A stretch of 64,000 nt of DNA from CAYQPF01 sp964419225 (GCA_964419225.1 CAYQPF010000001.1:77323-141322); one strand, 5' to 3'. Shown: positions 1 through 9,172, counted from the stretch's first letter. Notes: a model not told the origin generated them from the letters alone. A program made the numbers and translations.

Positions 1-708
1 TTTGGGATAGTTGTCTCACAACAGTATATGAATACGATATATGGTAATTTGTATAAATATCCGATATTGGTATATTCCTATGATTTTGACAGGCTGAACA
101 GATTGAAAGTGGATTTGGACAAGGTTACTTTTATAACAGAGATAACCTTGGAGAAGTCGGCAGATTTATCAGCTGCTTTGCAGAAGAAATATCAGTTGGA
201 TAATGCTCAGGAGATATTGCAGAACAGTCCCTTACCCAATTTACTGGTGATACGTTATGAGGGATCGAATCGTCAGCAATTGCAGGGGATAATTTTTCAG
301 ATTAACAGTTATGACAAGACAATGCTTTTAGAATATCGGGAGAGTGCCTGGGATGAGATTTTTAACAATGCTTATGATTTTAAGCAGAAAGCAGATTTAT
401 TTTTATGGTTATGGGTTGCATTTTCTCTCTTTTTTCTAATCATATCACGCATAAAATATGAGAATATAAATTATCCCAAGTTTGCTGATCCTTCAAACAG
501 AACCCGTAGTTATATACTCCGATATGGAGTAAACACATTAATGCTGAATGTCATACCCTTTATTTTTGTATATTTGGGTTACAATTTATATTTATCTATT
601 ACAAATTTAAGATTTCTTATACCTGAGAATGAGATCACAAAGCAGATTATTGTATATTTGATAGCTGTGATTCTTCCCTTTTTTATCGTTAAATTGAGAC
701 ATGATTAA
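1..708 (+). CDS. FtsX-like permease, 5' end cut off by the window
   Basis: The reading frame is open from base 1, so the gene starts outside the window and the ATG at 28 is internal. About 235 residues are visible. They match the rear of an FtsX-type protein: a periplasmic domain (up to about residue 125) with an N-S-P-L-P-N stretch like the family's 'PLP' segment, then three membrane segments near residues 135-155, 178-200 and 213-232. FtsX works with the ATPase FtsE at the septum to control peptidoglycan hydrolases. The first membrane helix would lie upstream of the window. The end overlaps pgsA by 8 bases. The assignment rests on topology and the PLP segment, so another MacB/FtsX-fold permease is possible. 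Confidence 0.6.
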   Translation, partial: FGIVVSQQYMNTIYGNLYKYPILVYSYDFDRLNRLKVDLDKVTFITEITLEKSADLSAALQKKYQLDNAQEILQNSPLPNLLVIRYEGSNRQQLQGIIFQINSYDKTMLLEYRESAWDEIFNNAYDFKQKADLFLWLWVAFSLFFLIISRIKYENINYPKFADPSNRTRSYILRYGVNTLMLNVIPFIFVYLGYNLYLSITNLRFLIPENEITKQIIVYLIAVILPFFIVKLRHD

Positions 709-1273
709 AAGACATATTCCCAACATCTTAACTGTTATCCGGGTGATATTGGTTCCGGTTTATCTATATGTATTTTATAATTTACCGCAACCGTATGGTG
801 TATTCTGGGGTTTGATCATCTTTATTGTAGCGAGTATAACAGATTATTATGATGGGATGTTGGCCAGAAAATTTAAAGTGATCAGCAATTTCGGGAAGAT
901 CATGGATCCTTTAGCAGACAAGATCCTGGTTATAGTTGCTCTATTTACGCTAACAATAAATCCTGTGTTGTATCTGCATTGGATAGTAATTGCGATAGTA
1001 TCATTTCGGGAATTAGCAGTTACCATATTACGTGATATTTATGCACGTAAGGGCATTTACATTGCAGCCAATAATTGGGGGAAAATAAAAACAGTACTCC
1101 AGATGACCGGAATAATTGCAGCCTTATTGTACTATGTTTTGAGTAACAGTTTTCTGCTTTTTAAGCCGTATAATTATTCCATTGTATTGGGAATACAGAT
1201 ATTTTTTGGAGTTGTAACCTTTGTGACAATTATGTCCGGGCTGAATTATTTTATCATAAAACGAAATAAATGA
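701..1273 (+). CDS. pgsA: CDP-diacylglycerol-glycerol-3-phosphate 3-phosphatidyltransferase
   Basis: This membrane enzyme makes phosphatidylglycerol phosphate from CDP-diacylglycerol and glycerol 3-phosphate, the committed step to phosphatidylglycerol. The 190 residues carry the full CDP-alcohol phosphotransferase signature D-x2-D-G-x2-A-R-x8-G-x3-D-x3-D near residues 47-72. The N-terminal NILTVIRV and the later GKIKTVLQM segment are typical of PgsA. The length is normal for the family and several hydrophobic helices are evident. The start overlaps the upstream gene by 8 bases, which suggests translational coupling; no strong Shine-Dalgarno is seen. Confidence 0.92.
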   Translation: MIKRHIPNILTVIRVILVPVYLYVFYNLPQPYGVFWGLIIFIVASITDYYDGMLARKFKVISNFGKIMDPLADKILVIVALFTLTINPVLYLHWIVIAIVSFRELAVTILRDIYARKGIYIAANNWGKIKTVLQMTGIIAALLYYVLSNSFLLFKPYNYSIVLGIQIFFGVVTFVTIMSGLNYFIIKRNK

Positions 1274-1280
1274 GGAAAAG

Positions 1281-2345
1281 ATGAAGAGAATTTTTATGCT
1301 GTTGCTGGTATTAGCAATGTTTACGGCGTGCGAAAGAATGGAGAAAGGCAATCATTATAAACCGCAGAATGCCTCAGTGATTGATAATAGGAAACCCTCT
1401 TCCTGGGGTCATTTACAGACAATTTATGTTTTTGCCGATGATCATGTTTGGAAGTATGCAGAAGGTCATTTAAGACAAACCTTAGAAAGGGAGTTTTTCA
1501 CAACTCAGAATGAGAAGTTGTTTGAAATAGAAAGAGTTCCGTTATCAGCTTATGATTCCCATTCCAGATTCAACAATATTCTGATTCTGGGTAATTTACA
1601 GTCAGTTGATTCAGTTTCAATGTTTGTGAAAAAGCTTGCAACACCTGAAATGGTAGATCTTACAAAAAAGAAGCTGGGGTCAATTTTTGTGAATAATAAT
1701 CTGTGGTCAAGTGATCAGGTGACGGTATTCTTAATGGGTACCACAGAAGAGAACTTGTTAAAATTGAATATTCTGCAAGCCAATATGGTATTCAAAGTAT
1801 TCAAAGAAAAGTTAGCCAATCGGTTGGAAAGACAGATATATCAGCCTCAGGTTTGGGAGGAAAAGATCTTTAAATCTCTGCCTTATACAATCCAGGTTAC
1901 GAAGAATTATCAATTGTATAAAAGTGATTCAGCCAATAATTTTGTGTGTTTTTTATACAGATCAATGCAAAAATCAGGAGACAAGCCGGATAAGTACATT
2001 TCAGTATATACTGAGAAAATGGAATCAGATAAGATTAGTAAAGAATGGCTTTATGAAACGAGAAAAAGGTTAGCCTGGAAATATTACGATCAGGATGAAG
2101 TAATCAAAGCAGATGCTCAATATGCAAAACAGAATATCTGTGAGCATGCGGGAATGAAAATGAATGGCAGATGGCAGAATCAGAAGTATTCTGTGGGTGG
2201 TACATTCCAGACCTTTGCTTTTTGGGATGAAGCCACAAAAACAGCTTATTTGATCGATAACAGTATCTATTTTCCAGCAGGCTTTAAATTGGTATATTTG
2301 CTGGAATTGGAAATAATGTCTAATACATTGAAAATCAAGAAGTAA
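1281..2345 (+). CDS. DUF4837-like lipoprotein
   Basis: The 354-residue protein begins with a short signal peptide ending in a lipobox-like F-T-A-C (Cys at residue 17), so a lipid-anchored envelope protein is expected. After that, an S-S-W-G-H-L-Q-T-I-Y-V-F-A-D-D segment and a later N-N-I-L-I-L segment resemble the DUF4837 family of Bacteroidota-type lipoproteins, whose function is unknown. A GAGGAAAAG ribosome site directly precedes the ATG, 7 bases after pgsA ends. It sits in an envelope operon with pgsA and the HtrA protease. The family call comes from remembered motifs, not a search. Confidence 0.6.
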   Translation: MKRIFMLLLVLAMFTACERMEKGNHYKPQNASVIDNRKPSSWGHLQTIYVFADDHVWKYAEGHLRQTLEREFFTTQNEKLFEIERVPLSAYDSHSRFNNILILGNLQSVDSVSMFVKKLATPEMVDLTKKKLGSIFVNNNLWSSDQVTVFLMGTTEENLLKLNILQANMVFKVFKEKLANRLERQIYQPQVWEEKIFKSLPYTIQVTKNYQLYKSDSANNFVCFLYRSMQKSGDKPDKYISVYTEKMESDKISKEWLYETRKRLAWKYYDQDEVIKADAQYAKQNICEHAGMKMNGRWQNQKYSVGGTFQTFAFWDEATKTAYLIDNSIYFPAGFKLVYLLELEIMSNTLKIKK

Positions 2346-2375
2346 TACAATCATTATGTTTTGAGGAGTAAAAAG

Positions 2376-3512
2376 ATGAAAAGATCCACAACCTTAGCTC
2401 TAATTATCCTGGTTCTGGTAGTAAATATTTTTATAAGTTATTTGTTTGCAACGGGAAAAGAGAACAGTAATTTCATGAAACGTGTCAATTTAAACGATAA
2501 TGTAACCTTAAACCGTCAGACTTCTATAACACAGGCTGTGCAAATGATTGAACCGGCCGTGGTAAGTGTGAATGTGCTTAAGACAGAAATAGTAAGATCA
2601 AATCCTTTTTATGATGATCCTTTTTTTGGTGGTTTTTTTGGTGGTGCACCGATGAAGAGAGAGGTTCAGAGTTTAGGCTCAGGGGTAATATATTCAGAAG
2701 ATGGCTATATTATCACCAATGCACATGTTGTTGAGGGTGCGACAAAGATAAAAGTTATTCTTACGGATGGCAGAGAATTGGATGCTAAGTTATTAGGCAT
2801 AGATAATCTGCAAGACATAGCAGTGATAAAAGTAGATGATAAAAAATTGCCAATTGCTAAGATAGGTGTTTCTTCAGATCTGATAATAGGTGAATGGGTA
2901 ATTGCTGTCGGAAATCCGTATGCTTTTTTGATCAAAGATAGTAAGCCCAGTGTTTCAGTTGGTGTAATTTCTGCCGTAGATAGGAATTTTACGCAGAAGC
3001 AGGATGGCAAGTTATATAAGAAGATGATTCAGACAGATGCAGCGATAAATCCCGGGAACAGTGGAGGACCATTAGTGAATATCAATGGTGAAGTGATAGG
3101 GATCAATTCTTTTATATTTTCAGAAAATGGGGGAAGCGTGGGCATTGGTTTCGCCATTCCTATTGATAAAGCCAAGAAAATTGCCCAGGATATCATCAAA
3201 TATGGTAAAGTCAGGCAGGCATTCTTTGGATTTATGGTTCAGGATTTGAATCAAATGATAGCTAATTATCTGAATATCAACACCAAAGAGGGAGTAATCG
3301 TCACAGTGGTTAATGAGAACAGCGGAGCTGAAAAAGCCGGATTAAAGAGAAGTGATGTTATCTTAAAAATCAACAACAATCCCATTAAGAATGCTCAGGA
3401 TGCGGAAATGGCCGTAGGTGATGTCGCACCAGGGGATGAAGTAAAAGTACAAGTGAAACGGGGTGACAAAGAAGTTGAGATTGTCTTTGTAGCTGAGGAA
3501 TATAAGAAATGA
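2376..3512 (+). CDS. HtrA/DegP-type periplasmic serine protease
   Basis: This is a trypsin-like protease with one PDZ domain, which degrades or refolds damaged envelope proteins. An N-terminal signal anchor (about residues 5-26) is followed by the protease domain with the catalytic triad: His in TNAHVV, Asp in LQDIAVIK and Ser in NPGNSGGPL. A PDZ domain covers about residues 285-375. A TTG at 2361 would add five residues, but GAGGAG at 2362-2367 is the Shine-Dalgarno of the ATG at 2376, so the start is placed there (378 residues). The stop overlaps the xpt start (ATGA). A single PDZ makes it more like DegS/HtrA than two-PDZ DegP. Confidence 0.92.
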   Translation: MKRSTTLALIILVLVVNIFISYLFATGKENSNFMKRVNLNDNVTLNRQTSITQAVQMIEPAVVSVNVLKTEIVRSNPFYDDPFFGGFFGGAPMKREVQSLGSGVIYSEDGYIITNAHVVEGATKIKVILTDGRELDAKLLGIDNLQDIAVIKVDDKKLPIAKIGVSSDLIIGEWVIAVGNPYAFLIKDSKPSVSVGVISAVDRNFTQKQDGKLYKKMIQTDAAINPGNSGGPLVNINGEVIGINSFIFSENGGSVGIGFAIPIDKAKKIAQDIIKYGKVRQAFFGFMVQDLNQMIANYLNINTKEGVIVTVVNENSGAEKAGLKRSDVILKINNNPIKNAQDAEMAVGDVAPGDEVKVQVKRGDKEVEIVFVAEEYKK

Positions 3513-4078
3513 AGTTATTGAAAAAGAGGATACTGGATTCTGCCATTGTTTTGAATGAAAATGTACTGAAAGTGGACAATTTCCTCAATCATCTGATAGA
3601 TATTGAGTTAGCCAATGAAATCGGCAAAGAGTTTGCTGAAAGATTTAAAAATAAAAAGATAACTAAAATCTTAACTATTGAGGCTTCGGGAATAGGTATA
3701 TCATGTGTTACTGCACAATATTTCGGGGTACCTGTACTCTTTGCTAAAAAGCAAGACAGTATCAATATGGAAACAGATAAATTCGTATCTCAGGTACATT
3801 CTTTTACCAAGAACAGAGATTATCATATTTTTGTATCCAAAAAGTATCTTTTACCTGAAGATCATGTCCTAATTATAGATGATTTTCTGGCTAATGGATC
3901 AGCCTGCAAAGGTTTGATAGATATAGTCAGACAAAGTAAGGCCACACTTGAGGGAATTGGAATTGTTATTGAGAAAGAGTTCCAGCATGGCAGGTCTCAA
4001 ATTCAGGATAAAGAAGTGCAAATTGAATCGCTGGCTATAATTAGTTCATTAAAAAATAATCAGGTGGAATTCAAATGA
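3509..4078 (+). CDS. xpt: Xanthine phosphoribosyltransferase
   Basis: This enzyme converts xanthine and PRPP to XMP in purine salvage. The 189-residue length and the sequence fit the Xpt family: an early FLNHLIDIEL segment, the IEASGIG loop, and the PRPP-binding motif VLIIDDFLANGSA near residues 120-132. It overlaps the protease stop by four bases (ATGA), with GAGGAA about 8 bases upstream. Its own stop overlaps the next gene in the same way. Being inside an operon, it has no purine riboswitch directly in front, unlike Bacillus xpt. Confidence 0.9.
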   Translation: MKLLKKRILDSAIVLNENVLKVDNFLNHLIDIELANEIGKEFAERFKNKKITKILTIEASGIGISCVTAQYFGVPVLFAKKQDSINMETDKFVSQVHSFTKNRDYHIFVSKKYLLPEDHVLIIDDFLANGSACKGLIDIVRQSKATLEGIGIVIEKEFQHGRSQIQDKEVQIESLAIISSLKNNQVEFK

Positions 4079-4554
4079 TTTTTGATTTGATAGACAATGC
4101 TACACAGTATTTTCCTGGCAGTACGGCTTGGGAGAGAGTGTTTAAATTTTATTGGGAATATATTGAAAAGGGATTTCTCCTTGGGATTACTGAGATTGAA
4201 GGTCGAAACTTGTATGCCTCGGTATCAGAGTATGAGACGAAGTCTGCTGACAGTGCTTTATTTGAGACTCATCAGGAATATATTGATGTTCAGATAATCC
4301 TTTCCGGGGCAGAAATTATCAGATATTGTCCCAGACCCGATGTATTAGAAGACAGAGCCACAGAATATGATACAGAAAAAGATGTGGAATTCTTTAGACA
4401 GACATCAGACAGGGCTGTTGATCTGGTCATGAAACCTGGAAGCTTTGCTGTATTCTTTCCAGAAGATGCTCATCTGCCACAGTTATCCTATGGCAAGGAA
4501 GCCTGTCAGGTGAAGAAAGTAGTGTTTAAACTAAGTATTAGCAGTCTAATTTGA
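4075..4554 (+). CDS. YhcH/YjgK/YiaL family protein
   Basis: This is a cupin-like protein of the family once called DUF386, linked in Enterobacteria to sialic acid and other sugar catabolism. The 159 residues show the family marks: H-Q-E-Y-I-D-V-Q-I-I-L-S-G (about 64-76) and F-F-P-E-D-A-H-L-P-Q-L near 120-131, whose His and Glu residues bind metal in known members. The length is typical. The ATG overlaps the xpt stop (ATGA). No sugar-utilisation genes are nearby, so the substrate cannot be inferred from context. Confidence 0.87.
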   Translation: MIFDLIDNATQYFPGSTAWERVFKFYWEYIEKGFLLGITEIEGRNLYASVSEYETKSADSALFETHQEYIDVQIILSGAEIIRYCPRPDVLEDRATEYDTEKDVEFFRQTSDRAVDLVMKPGSFAVFFPEDAHLPQLSYGKEACQVKKVVFKLSISSLI

Positions 4555-4562
4555 GAAATAAC

Positions 4563-4591
4563 TTGACGGATCGTATTATGATTTATATATT
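4563..4591 (+). promoter_or_regulatory. Sigma70-type promoter for the 4698-8483 operon
   Basis: TTGACG at 4563-4568 and TATATT at 4586-4591 are separated by 17 bases, a near-consensus pair in the 143-bp spacer before the next gene. It suggests that transcription restarts here after the preceding operon. Confidence 0.5.
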
Positions 4592-4697
4592 ATGTTAAGT
4601 GATATATAAGAAATAAAAAGCTTTTTGCTTTAGTATTTGCCAGACAGAAAATTGGTGGCATGCTCAAGTGAAAGAAATATTTTCTTAAGGATATGGA

Positions 4698-5645
4698 ATG
4701 AGTAAATATAAAGAGATTGAACTAAATAATTTGAAAAAATATTCTGTTGCAGACCGCAAGAGTAAAGTGGATTTGAAAGAATTTTCACATGTCGCTGATC
4801 TTGATTTGTCTTCTTTCTGGAATTGTATTCCAGATATTTTGAAAGGCAAAGATATGAAGGAATTGATTGAACAGACATTTCAGGCTTATAAAAACGGACG
4901 AAGTATCATCATTGGTTTAGGCGGGCATGTGATCAAATGCGGTTTAACACCTTTACTGATTGAGATGATGCGGTTGGGAGCAGTGCAGAGTTTTGTCTCA
5001 AACGGCTCGGTTACGATCCATGATTTTGAGATAGCCAAGTTCGGGCAGACTTCCGAGGATGTAGCCGTAGCTCTTGAGGATGGTTCTTTCGGAATGGCGA
5101 GGGAAACCTGTGACGGGATCAATATGATTATCAGAGAAGGTTCAAAGACAGGATTGGGCTACGGTGAGAGTATCGGAAAACACCTTAGTGAGACCGCCGA
5201 AAACAAGGGTATCTCGCTCTTGGCTAATGCTTATGATTACAATATACCTTTTTCTGTAAGTGTAGCAATAGGCACTGATATTGTCCACCAACACGAAACT
5301 GCTGACGGGATGAGTATTGGCGACTGCTCTATGCGGGATTTTCGCATTCTTTGTGAGCAATTGAAGAATTTAAATGATGGTGGTGTATTTCTCAACTTTG
5401 GTTCTGCTGTTGTCATTCCCGAAGTATTTCTCAAGGCTTTGACAGTTGTCCGTAATCTGGGCAATGAGGTTAAGAACTTTTATACAGCCGTGTTTGATAT
5501 GAATATGCATTACCGGCCTCAGACGAATATAGTTTATCGGCCCACTTTATCGGGTGGAAAAGGTTATTACTTTGTTGGTCATCATGAAATCATGATCCCT
5601 CTTTTTCTGCTTAGTCTAAGAGAAAGGATATTGCAAGATGCGTAA
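4698..5645 (+). CDS. Deoxyhypusine synthase-like protein, function unknown
   Basis: The 315-residue protein has a nucleotide-binding-type core with I-I-G-L-G-G-H-V-I-K-C-G near residues 71-82, an N-G-S-V-T-I-H-D-F-E segment near 105, and a C-terminal V-G-H-H-E-I-M-I-P-L. These resemble bacterial homologues related to deoxyhypusine synthase, which uses NAD and spermidine on eIF5A in eukaryotes and archaea. Bacteria lack eIF5A hypusination and the true reaction of these homologues is not known to me. AAGGA precedes the ATG. It overlaps the next gene by 8 bases and is probably driven by the promoter at 4563. Confidence 0.6.
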   Translation: MSKYKEIELNNLKKYSVADRKSKVDLKEFSHVADLDLSSFWNCIPDILKGKDMKELIEQTFQAYKNGRSIIIGLGGHVIKCGLTPLLIEMMRLGAVQSFVSNGSVTIHDFEIAKFGQTSEDVAVALEDGSFGMARETCDGINMIIREGSKTGLGYGESIGKHLSETAENKGISLLANAYDYNIPFSVSVAIGTDIVHQHETADGMSIGDCSMRDFRILCEQLKNLNDGGVFLNFGSAVVIPEVFLKALTVVRNLGNEVKNFYTAVFDMNMHYRPQTNIVYRPTLSGGKGYYFVGHHEIMIPLFLLSLRERILQDA

Positions 5646-6087
5646 AATATTGTATATTTTACTGATAATATTGACTGCTCAGTCCATATATGGTTTTGAA
5701 ACAGGGAAAAATCCAACGAAAGCAGCATTGATGGCTTTGGTAATACCGGGAACCGGGCAGTATTATAACGAGTCCTATATCAAGGCAGGTACTTTTTTGA
5801 CACTGCAATGCTATTTTGTGGGAAATGCTCTGTATCATCATAAAAAGATGAATGATGCTTATGACAAAGTGCCAACTTATACTGGTACGGAAGATAATCC
5901 CTATATAAATGAGTATAATTCTTACTATAATAAGACCCAAAATGATTACTGGTGGATCGGAGCAACAGCATTGATTTCCTCCCTGGATGCTTATGTTGAT
6001 GCACATTTATACAATTTCAAAGCGAAGAAAAAAGAGGTACATCTTAAATTCACGCAGTCTTCTGTTGGCTTAGAACTTAAATTCTAA
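5638..6087 (+). CDS. Small membrane protein, DUF5683-like
   Basis: The 149-residue protein has a signal peptide (about 1-19), then a K-A-A-L-M-A-L-V-I-P-G-T-G-Q-Y-Y-N-E segment like the S-x-x-x-P-G-x-G-Q-x-Y-N motif of the DUF5683 family. A second hydrophobic stretch (about 100-120) contains S-S-L-D-A-Y-V-D-A-H-L. The family is common in the FCB group and has no defined function. The start overlaps the DHS-like gene by 8 bases, so the two are probably translated together. Confidence 0.65.
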   Translation: MRKILYILLIILTAQSIYGFETGKNPTKAALMALVIPGTGQYYNESYIKAGTFLTLQCYFVGNALYHHKKMNDAYDKVPTYTGTEDNPYINEYNSYYNKTQNDYWWIGATALISSLDAYVDAHLYNFKAKKKEVHLKFTQSSVGLELKF

Positions 6088-6095
6088 GATTTTAA

Positions 6096-8483
6096 ATGTT
6101 ACGCAAAACAATACTTTTAATTGTCATATCTATCCAAATATCTTTATATGCCATAAATGTTATAATCAATGAAGTGATGTATGATCCTGTTGGCACGGAT
6201 GATTTTCATGAATGGATCGAGCTTTATAATCCCAGAGATATAGCAGTTAACCTGGAAGGGTGGGTCTTACTGTCTGGAGGAGAGGCTTTTGATACCACTT
6301 TTGTTTTTCCCCGCAAGATGATTCAGGCACATGGTTTTTTGCTAATTGGAGAGGAGGATGTGGAAAATGCAGATATTATTGCTTTATTGGATTTACAGAA
6401 TGGAGGTGCAGAATCAGACGGGATAAGGTTGATATCAGCAAATGGATATTATACAGATACTGTTTTATACGATTCACCTAACAGTAACGGACTTGGGGAT
6501 GACGAATCAAATCCTGGATGGGAGTTACTCCAGGATGTGGTGAGTGGACATAGTCTGGCACGCAAATCTGACGGAGTTGATACAAATTTAGCATCAGACT
6601 GGTTTGATTGTTCTATCCCTTCACCGGGGAAAACTAATGTTTTGTCGATAGATTTAGCGATTGAGAAAAGTTTTGTTAAGAAAAATTCACCTTCTCCACA
6701 GTTATTCACACTTATTAGCAACTTATCCACAAATTTGGTGGATAACTCTCCAATCTCTGTGGACATATATGTGGATAACTCTCTTTTCATACACATCACT
6801 GTATCACAGCTTATGCCTCTAGAAGTTTTGACAACAGTAACAGATTTGCCGAATTTAACTGAAGGATGCCGGAGAATAAGAGTTATATTAAATTATTCTC
6901 AGGATTCTAATCCTGGCAATAACAGTTATGAATTTCAATATTGGCAAGGCAGGTCGCCCTTGATCATTAATGAGATAATGTATGCCCCTGCCTCAGATAA
7001 TCAGGAATGGTTGGAAGTTTATAACCGGAGTGATTCTACCTTTTCTGCTGATTCTTTATTTATTGAGGATACTGGCGGAGGAAGAATAGAATTTTCGGGA
7101 ATGATTCATCCTTTTGAATACAAAATTATTTGTAGTAATCCTGAGCAAATGAAACAGAAATATATCTGGCTGACAGATGGGCAAATACTCCCGGCATCTT
7201 CCTGGACATATTTAAACAACACAGATGAGACTCTCAAACTGGAAATTGGAACTCAGCTTCTAGATTCAGTTTATTATAACGGTAGTGGAACGCAAAATAA
7301 TCATTCATTGGAAAGGAACAATCCATACTCCGAAGAGGGTCTTAACTGGAGTATATGCAATAGTGAGTTTACTGCAACGCCGGGACAGGTTAACAGTAAT
7401 ATAATCATGCAAAATGATTTAGAAATATCTTTCATTTCTTTTGAAGTATCTGGTAATCAATTAATTCATAAGGTTTTTATCAAGAATACAGGATTGAATA
7501 ATATCCGCTCCTTTTTACTAAGACTTTATCAGGAAGAAGAGAATTTAGTATTGCTGGATTCAGTTGATATCATTATCGCTGACAGTATAAGCTATGTTTT
7601 TCAAACAGATTTACCTGAGGATACTTACTGTACATTTAAGTATGTAGCAGATAGTGCTGAGGACGAAAATCAGAGCAATAATTTCTGCATCAGCAAATAT
7701 CTGAGCAAAACTCTTCCCTGTGTGATCAATGAAATCATGTACAATCCTTTGGTAGATGAGCCGGAATGGTTGGAAATTAGGGTTAATAATCCAGGCCTGA
7801 TGATAGATGATTTTTACCTTGTATCTGGTGAAGAAACAATAGTTGTAAAAAGAACAAATAAGCAATTCATTGTTTTGACTAGTACAGTAGAAGATTCAAC
7901 ATTTCTGGCAGCATTGATCGATCATAATCTTGCAGACCTACAAAGAGGTTTACCTGCATTACTGAATACAGGTGAAAATCTTTGTTTTCAGGACAAGTGG
8001 GGTAATTGTTGGGACTCATTCTTCTATCAGCCATCCTGGAGTAAAGAAAAAGGTGTGTCGATTGAACGAGTGAATCATAATATACTGCCTTCAGATACAA
8101 ACTGGGGCTTTTGTCTGAATGAAAAAGGGAATACGATAGGGACAGAAAATAGTATTCTAATTCAAACAATTGTATCAAATGTAGGATTAACAGTCAATCC
8201 TGATCCTTTTTCACCATACAGAAATGAGAGGACAATGCTTACGATCAGGATACCGGAAAAGATCTCGAAAGTAAATTGCCGGATATTTGATTTGAAGGGA
8301 AGAATTGTAAAAAAGATCTCAGATCAGAAGTTACAACCGGCAGAGTTTAGTATTATCTGGGATGGAAAAGATGATAAAGGACAGAATCTTTTACCCGGAA
8401 TTTACATAATTCAAATGGAAGCCTGTGGCAATACTACAGGCAGACTGTATCGAAAGCAGAAAACCGTAGTAATCGGGAAGTAG
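6096..8483 (+). CDS. Secreted lamin-tail-domain protein with FlgD-like C-terminus
   Basis: The 795-residue protein has a signal peptide (about 1-19). It contains three lamin-tail domains, each opening with a variant of I-I-N-E-x-M-Y-x-P followed by E-W-I/L-E at about residues 22, 289 and 544. Immunoglobulin-like CARDB-type spacers seem to lie between them. The last 90 residues form a FlgD-type Ig domain: N-P-D-P-F-S-P-Y, then I-F-D-L-K-G-R-I-V, W-D-G-K-D and G-I-Y-I. This end differs from the YPNPFNPSTT sorting domains elsewhere in the window. It is likely a surface or secreted protein, with export by a type IX-like route inferred rather than shown. It starts 8 bases after the preceding stop. 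Confidence 0.8.
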   Translation: MLRKTILLIVISIQISLYAINVIINEVMYDPVGTDDFHEWIELYNPRDIAVNLEGWVLLSGGEAFDTTFVFPRKMIQAHGFLLIGEEDVENADIIALLDLQNGGAESDGIRLISANGYYTDTVLYDSPNSNGLGDDESNPGWELLQDVVSGHSLARKSDGVDTNLASDWFDCSIPSPGKTNVLSIDLAIEKSFVKKNSPSPQLFTLISNLSTNLVDNSPISVDIYVDNSLFIHITVSQLMPLEVLTTVTDLPNLTEGCRRIRVILNYSQDSNPGNNSYEFQYWQGRSPLIINEIMYAPASDNQEWLEVYNRSDSTFSADSLFIEDTGGGRIEFSGMIHPFEYKIICSNPEQMKQKYIWLTDGQILPASSWTYLNNTDETLKLEIGTQLLDSVYYNGSGTQNNHSLERNNPYSEEGLNWSICNSEFTATPGQVNSNIIMQNDLEISFISFEVSGNQLIHKVFIKNTGLNNIRSFLLRLYQEEENLVLLDSVDIIIADSISYVFQTDLPEDTYCTFKYVADSAEDENQSNNFCISKYLSKTLPCVINEIMYNPLVDEPEWLEIRVNNPGLMIDDFYLVSGEETIVVKRTNKQFIVLTSTVEDSTFLAALIDHNLADLQRGLPALLNTGENLCFQDKWGNCWDSFFYQPSWSKEKGVSIERVNHNILPSDTNWGFCLNEKGNTIGTENSILIQTIVSNVGLTVNPDPFSPYRNERTMLTIRIPEKISKVNCRIFDLKGRIVKKISDQKLQPAEFSIIWDGKDDKGQNLLPGIYIIQMEACGNTTGRLYRKQKTVVIGK

Positions 8484-8488
8484 GGGGG

Positions 8489-8539
8489 GACGTTTAATAG
8501 AACGCGGATCTTCACGGAATTCGCAGAAAAAACGCAGAT
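8489..8539 (+). repeat. 51-bp repeat, copy 1 (left side of the GxxExxY gene)
   Basis: The sequence opens GACGTTTAATAGAACGCGGA and holds four C-N-C-R-G-A blocks spaced about 10 bases apart. It matches copy 2 (8998-9048) at 50 of 51 positions in the same orientation. It begins 5 bases after the stop of the lamin-tail gene. Confidence 0.85.
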
Positions 8540-8596
8540 AAATGTTTTTTATGATGTTTGTTAAGATAGTAAAATGTAAAAGAAGATGGAGGAAAT

Positions 8597-8971
8597 ATGA
8601 TTGAGTTTTTGCATAAAGAAATCACGGAACAGATTATAGAAAGTTATTACAAAGTGTATAATCAGTTGGGGTATGGTTTTTTGGAAAAAGTGTATGAAAA
8701 TGCTCTTTGTAATACTTTGAAGCAAAAAGGATTAGTCTGCGAAAAACAAAAGCCCATATCTGTTTATTTTGAAAATGAAATTGTGGGTGAGTATTTTGCT
8801 GATTTAGTAGTAGAAAACAAAGTAATTGTTGAGATTAAATCAGTGGAAAATCTTTGTAAGGACCATGAAAATCAGTTAATTCATTATCTTAAAGCTACTA
8901 AAATAGAGGTGGGATTGTTAATTAATTTTGGCAGAAATGCAAAATTCATCAGAAGAGTGTTCTCGAATTGA
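8597..8971 (+). CDS. GxxExxY protein
   Basis: The 124-residue protein matches the GxxExxY family, named for a motif seen here as G-F-L-E-K-V-Y near residue 30. A later G-E-Y-F-A-D-L-V-V-E segment and V-I-V-E-I-K-S resemble the (D/E)xK core of PD-(D/E)XK-fold proteins. The family is widespread and patchy, often sits in odd places such as rRNA intervening sequences, and has no settled function. A strong ribosome site (GGAGG) lies 5 bases before the ATG. It is flanked by nearly identical 51-bp direct repeats, which suggests that gene and repeats moved as one cassette. Confidence 0.88.
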   Translation: MIEFLHKEITEQIIESYYKVYNQLGYGFLEKVYENALCNTLKQKGLVCEKQKPISVYFENEIVGEYFADLVVENKVIVEIKSVENLCKDHENQLIHYLKATKIEVGLLINFGRNAKFIRRVFSN

Positions 8972-8997
8972 AAATGTCGGAAAACTGATAGAAATAG

Positions 8998-9048
8998 GAC
9001 GTTTAATAGAACGCGGATCTTCACAGAATTCGCAGAAAAAACGCAGAT
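8998..9048 (+). repeat. 51-bp repeat, copy 2 (right side of the GxxExxY gene)
   Basis: Same orientation as copy 1, with one difference (CACAGAAT in place of CACGGAAT). It starts 27 bases after the GxxExxY stop codon. The pair bounds a 560-bp unit, 8489-9048. Confidence 0.85.
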
Positions 9049-9172
9049 GGATAGTTTTATTATACTTTTCCATGTTTTGATGCTTAATAATTTCTTGAAA
9101 TTAGGCAATTAGGAACTGATTGGCTGTTAAAATTTATGAAACTGTTCTTTATGTCGCATTTATTTAATACAG

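Noticed and set aside
3385..3588. Minus-strand frame across the htrA-xpt junction
   Set aside because: It lies opposite two well-supported, translationally coupled genes and has no ribosome site or recognisable product.
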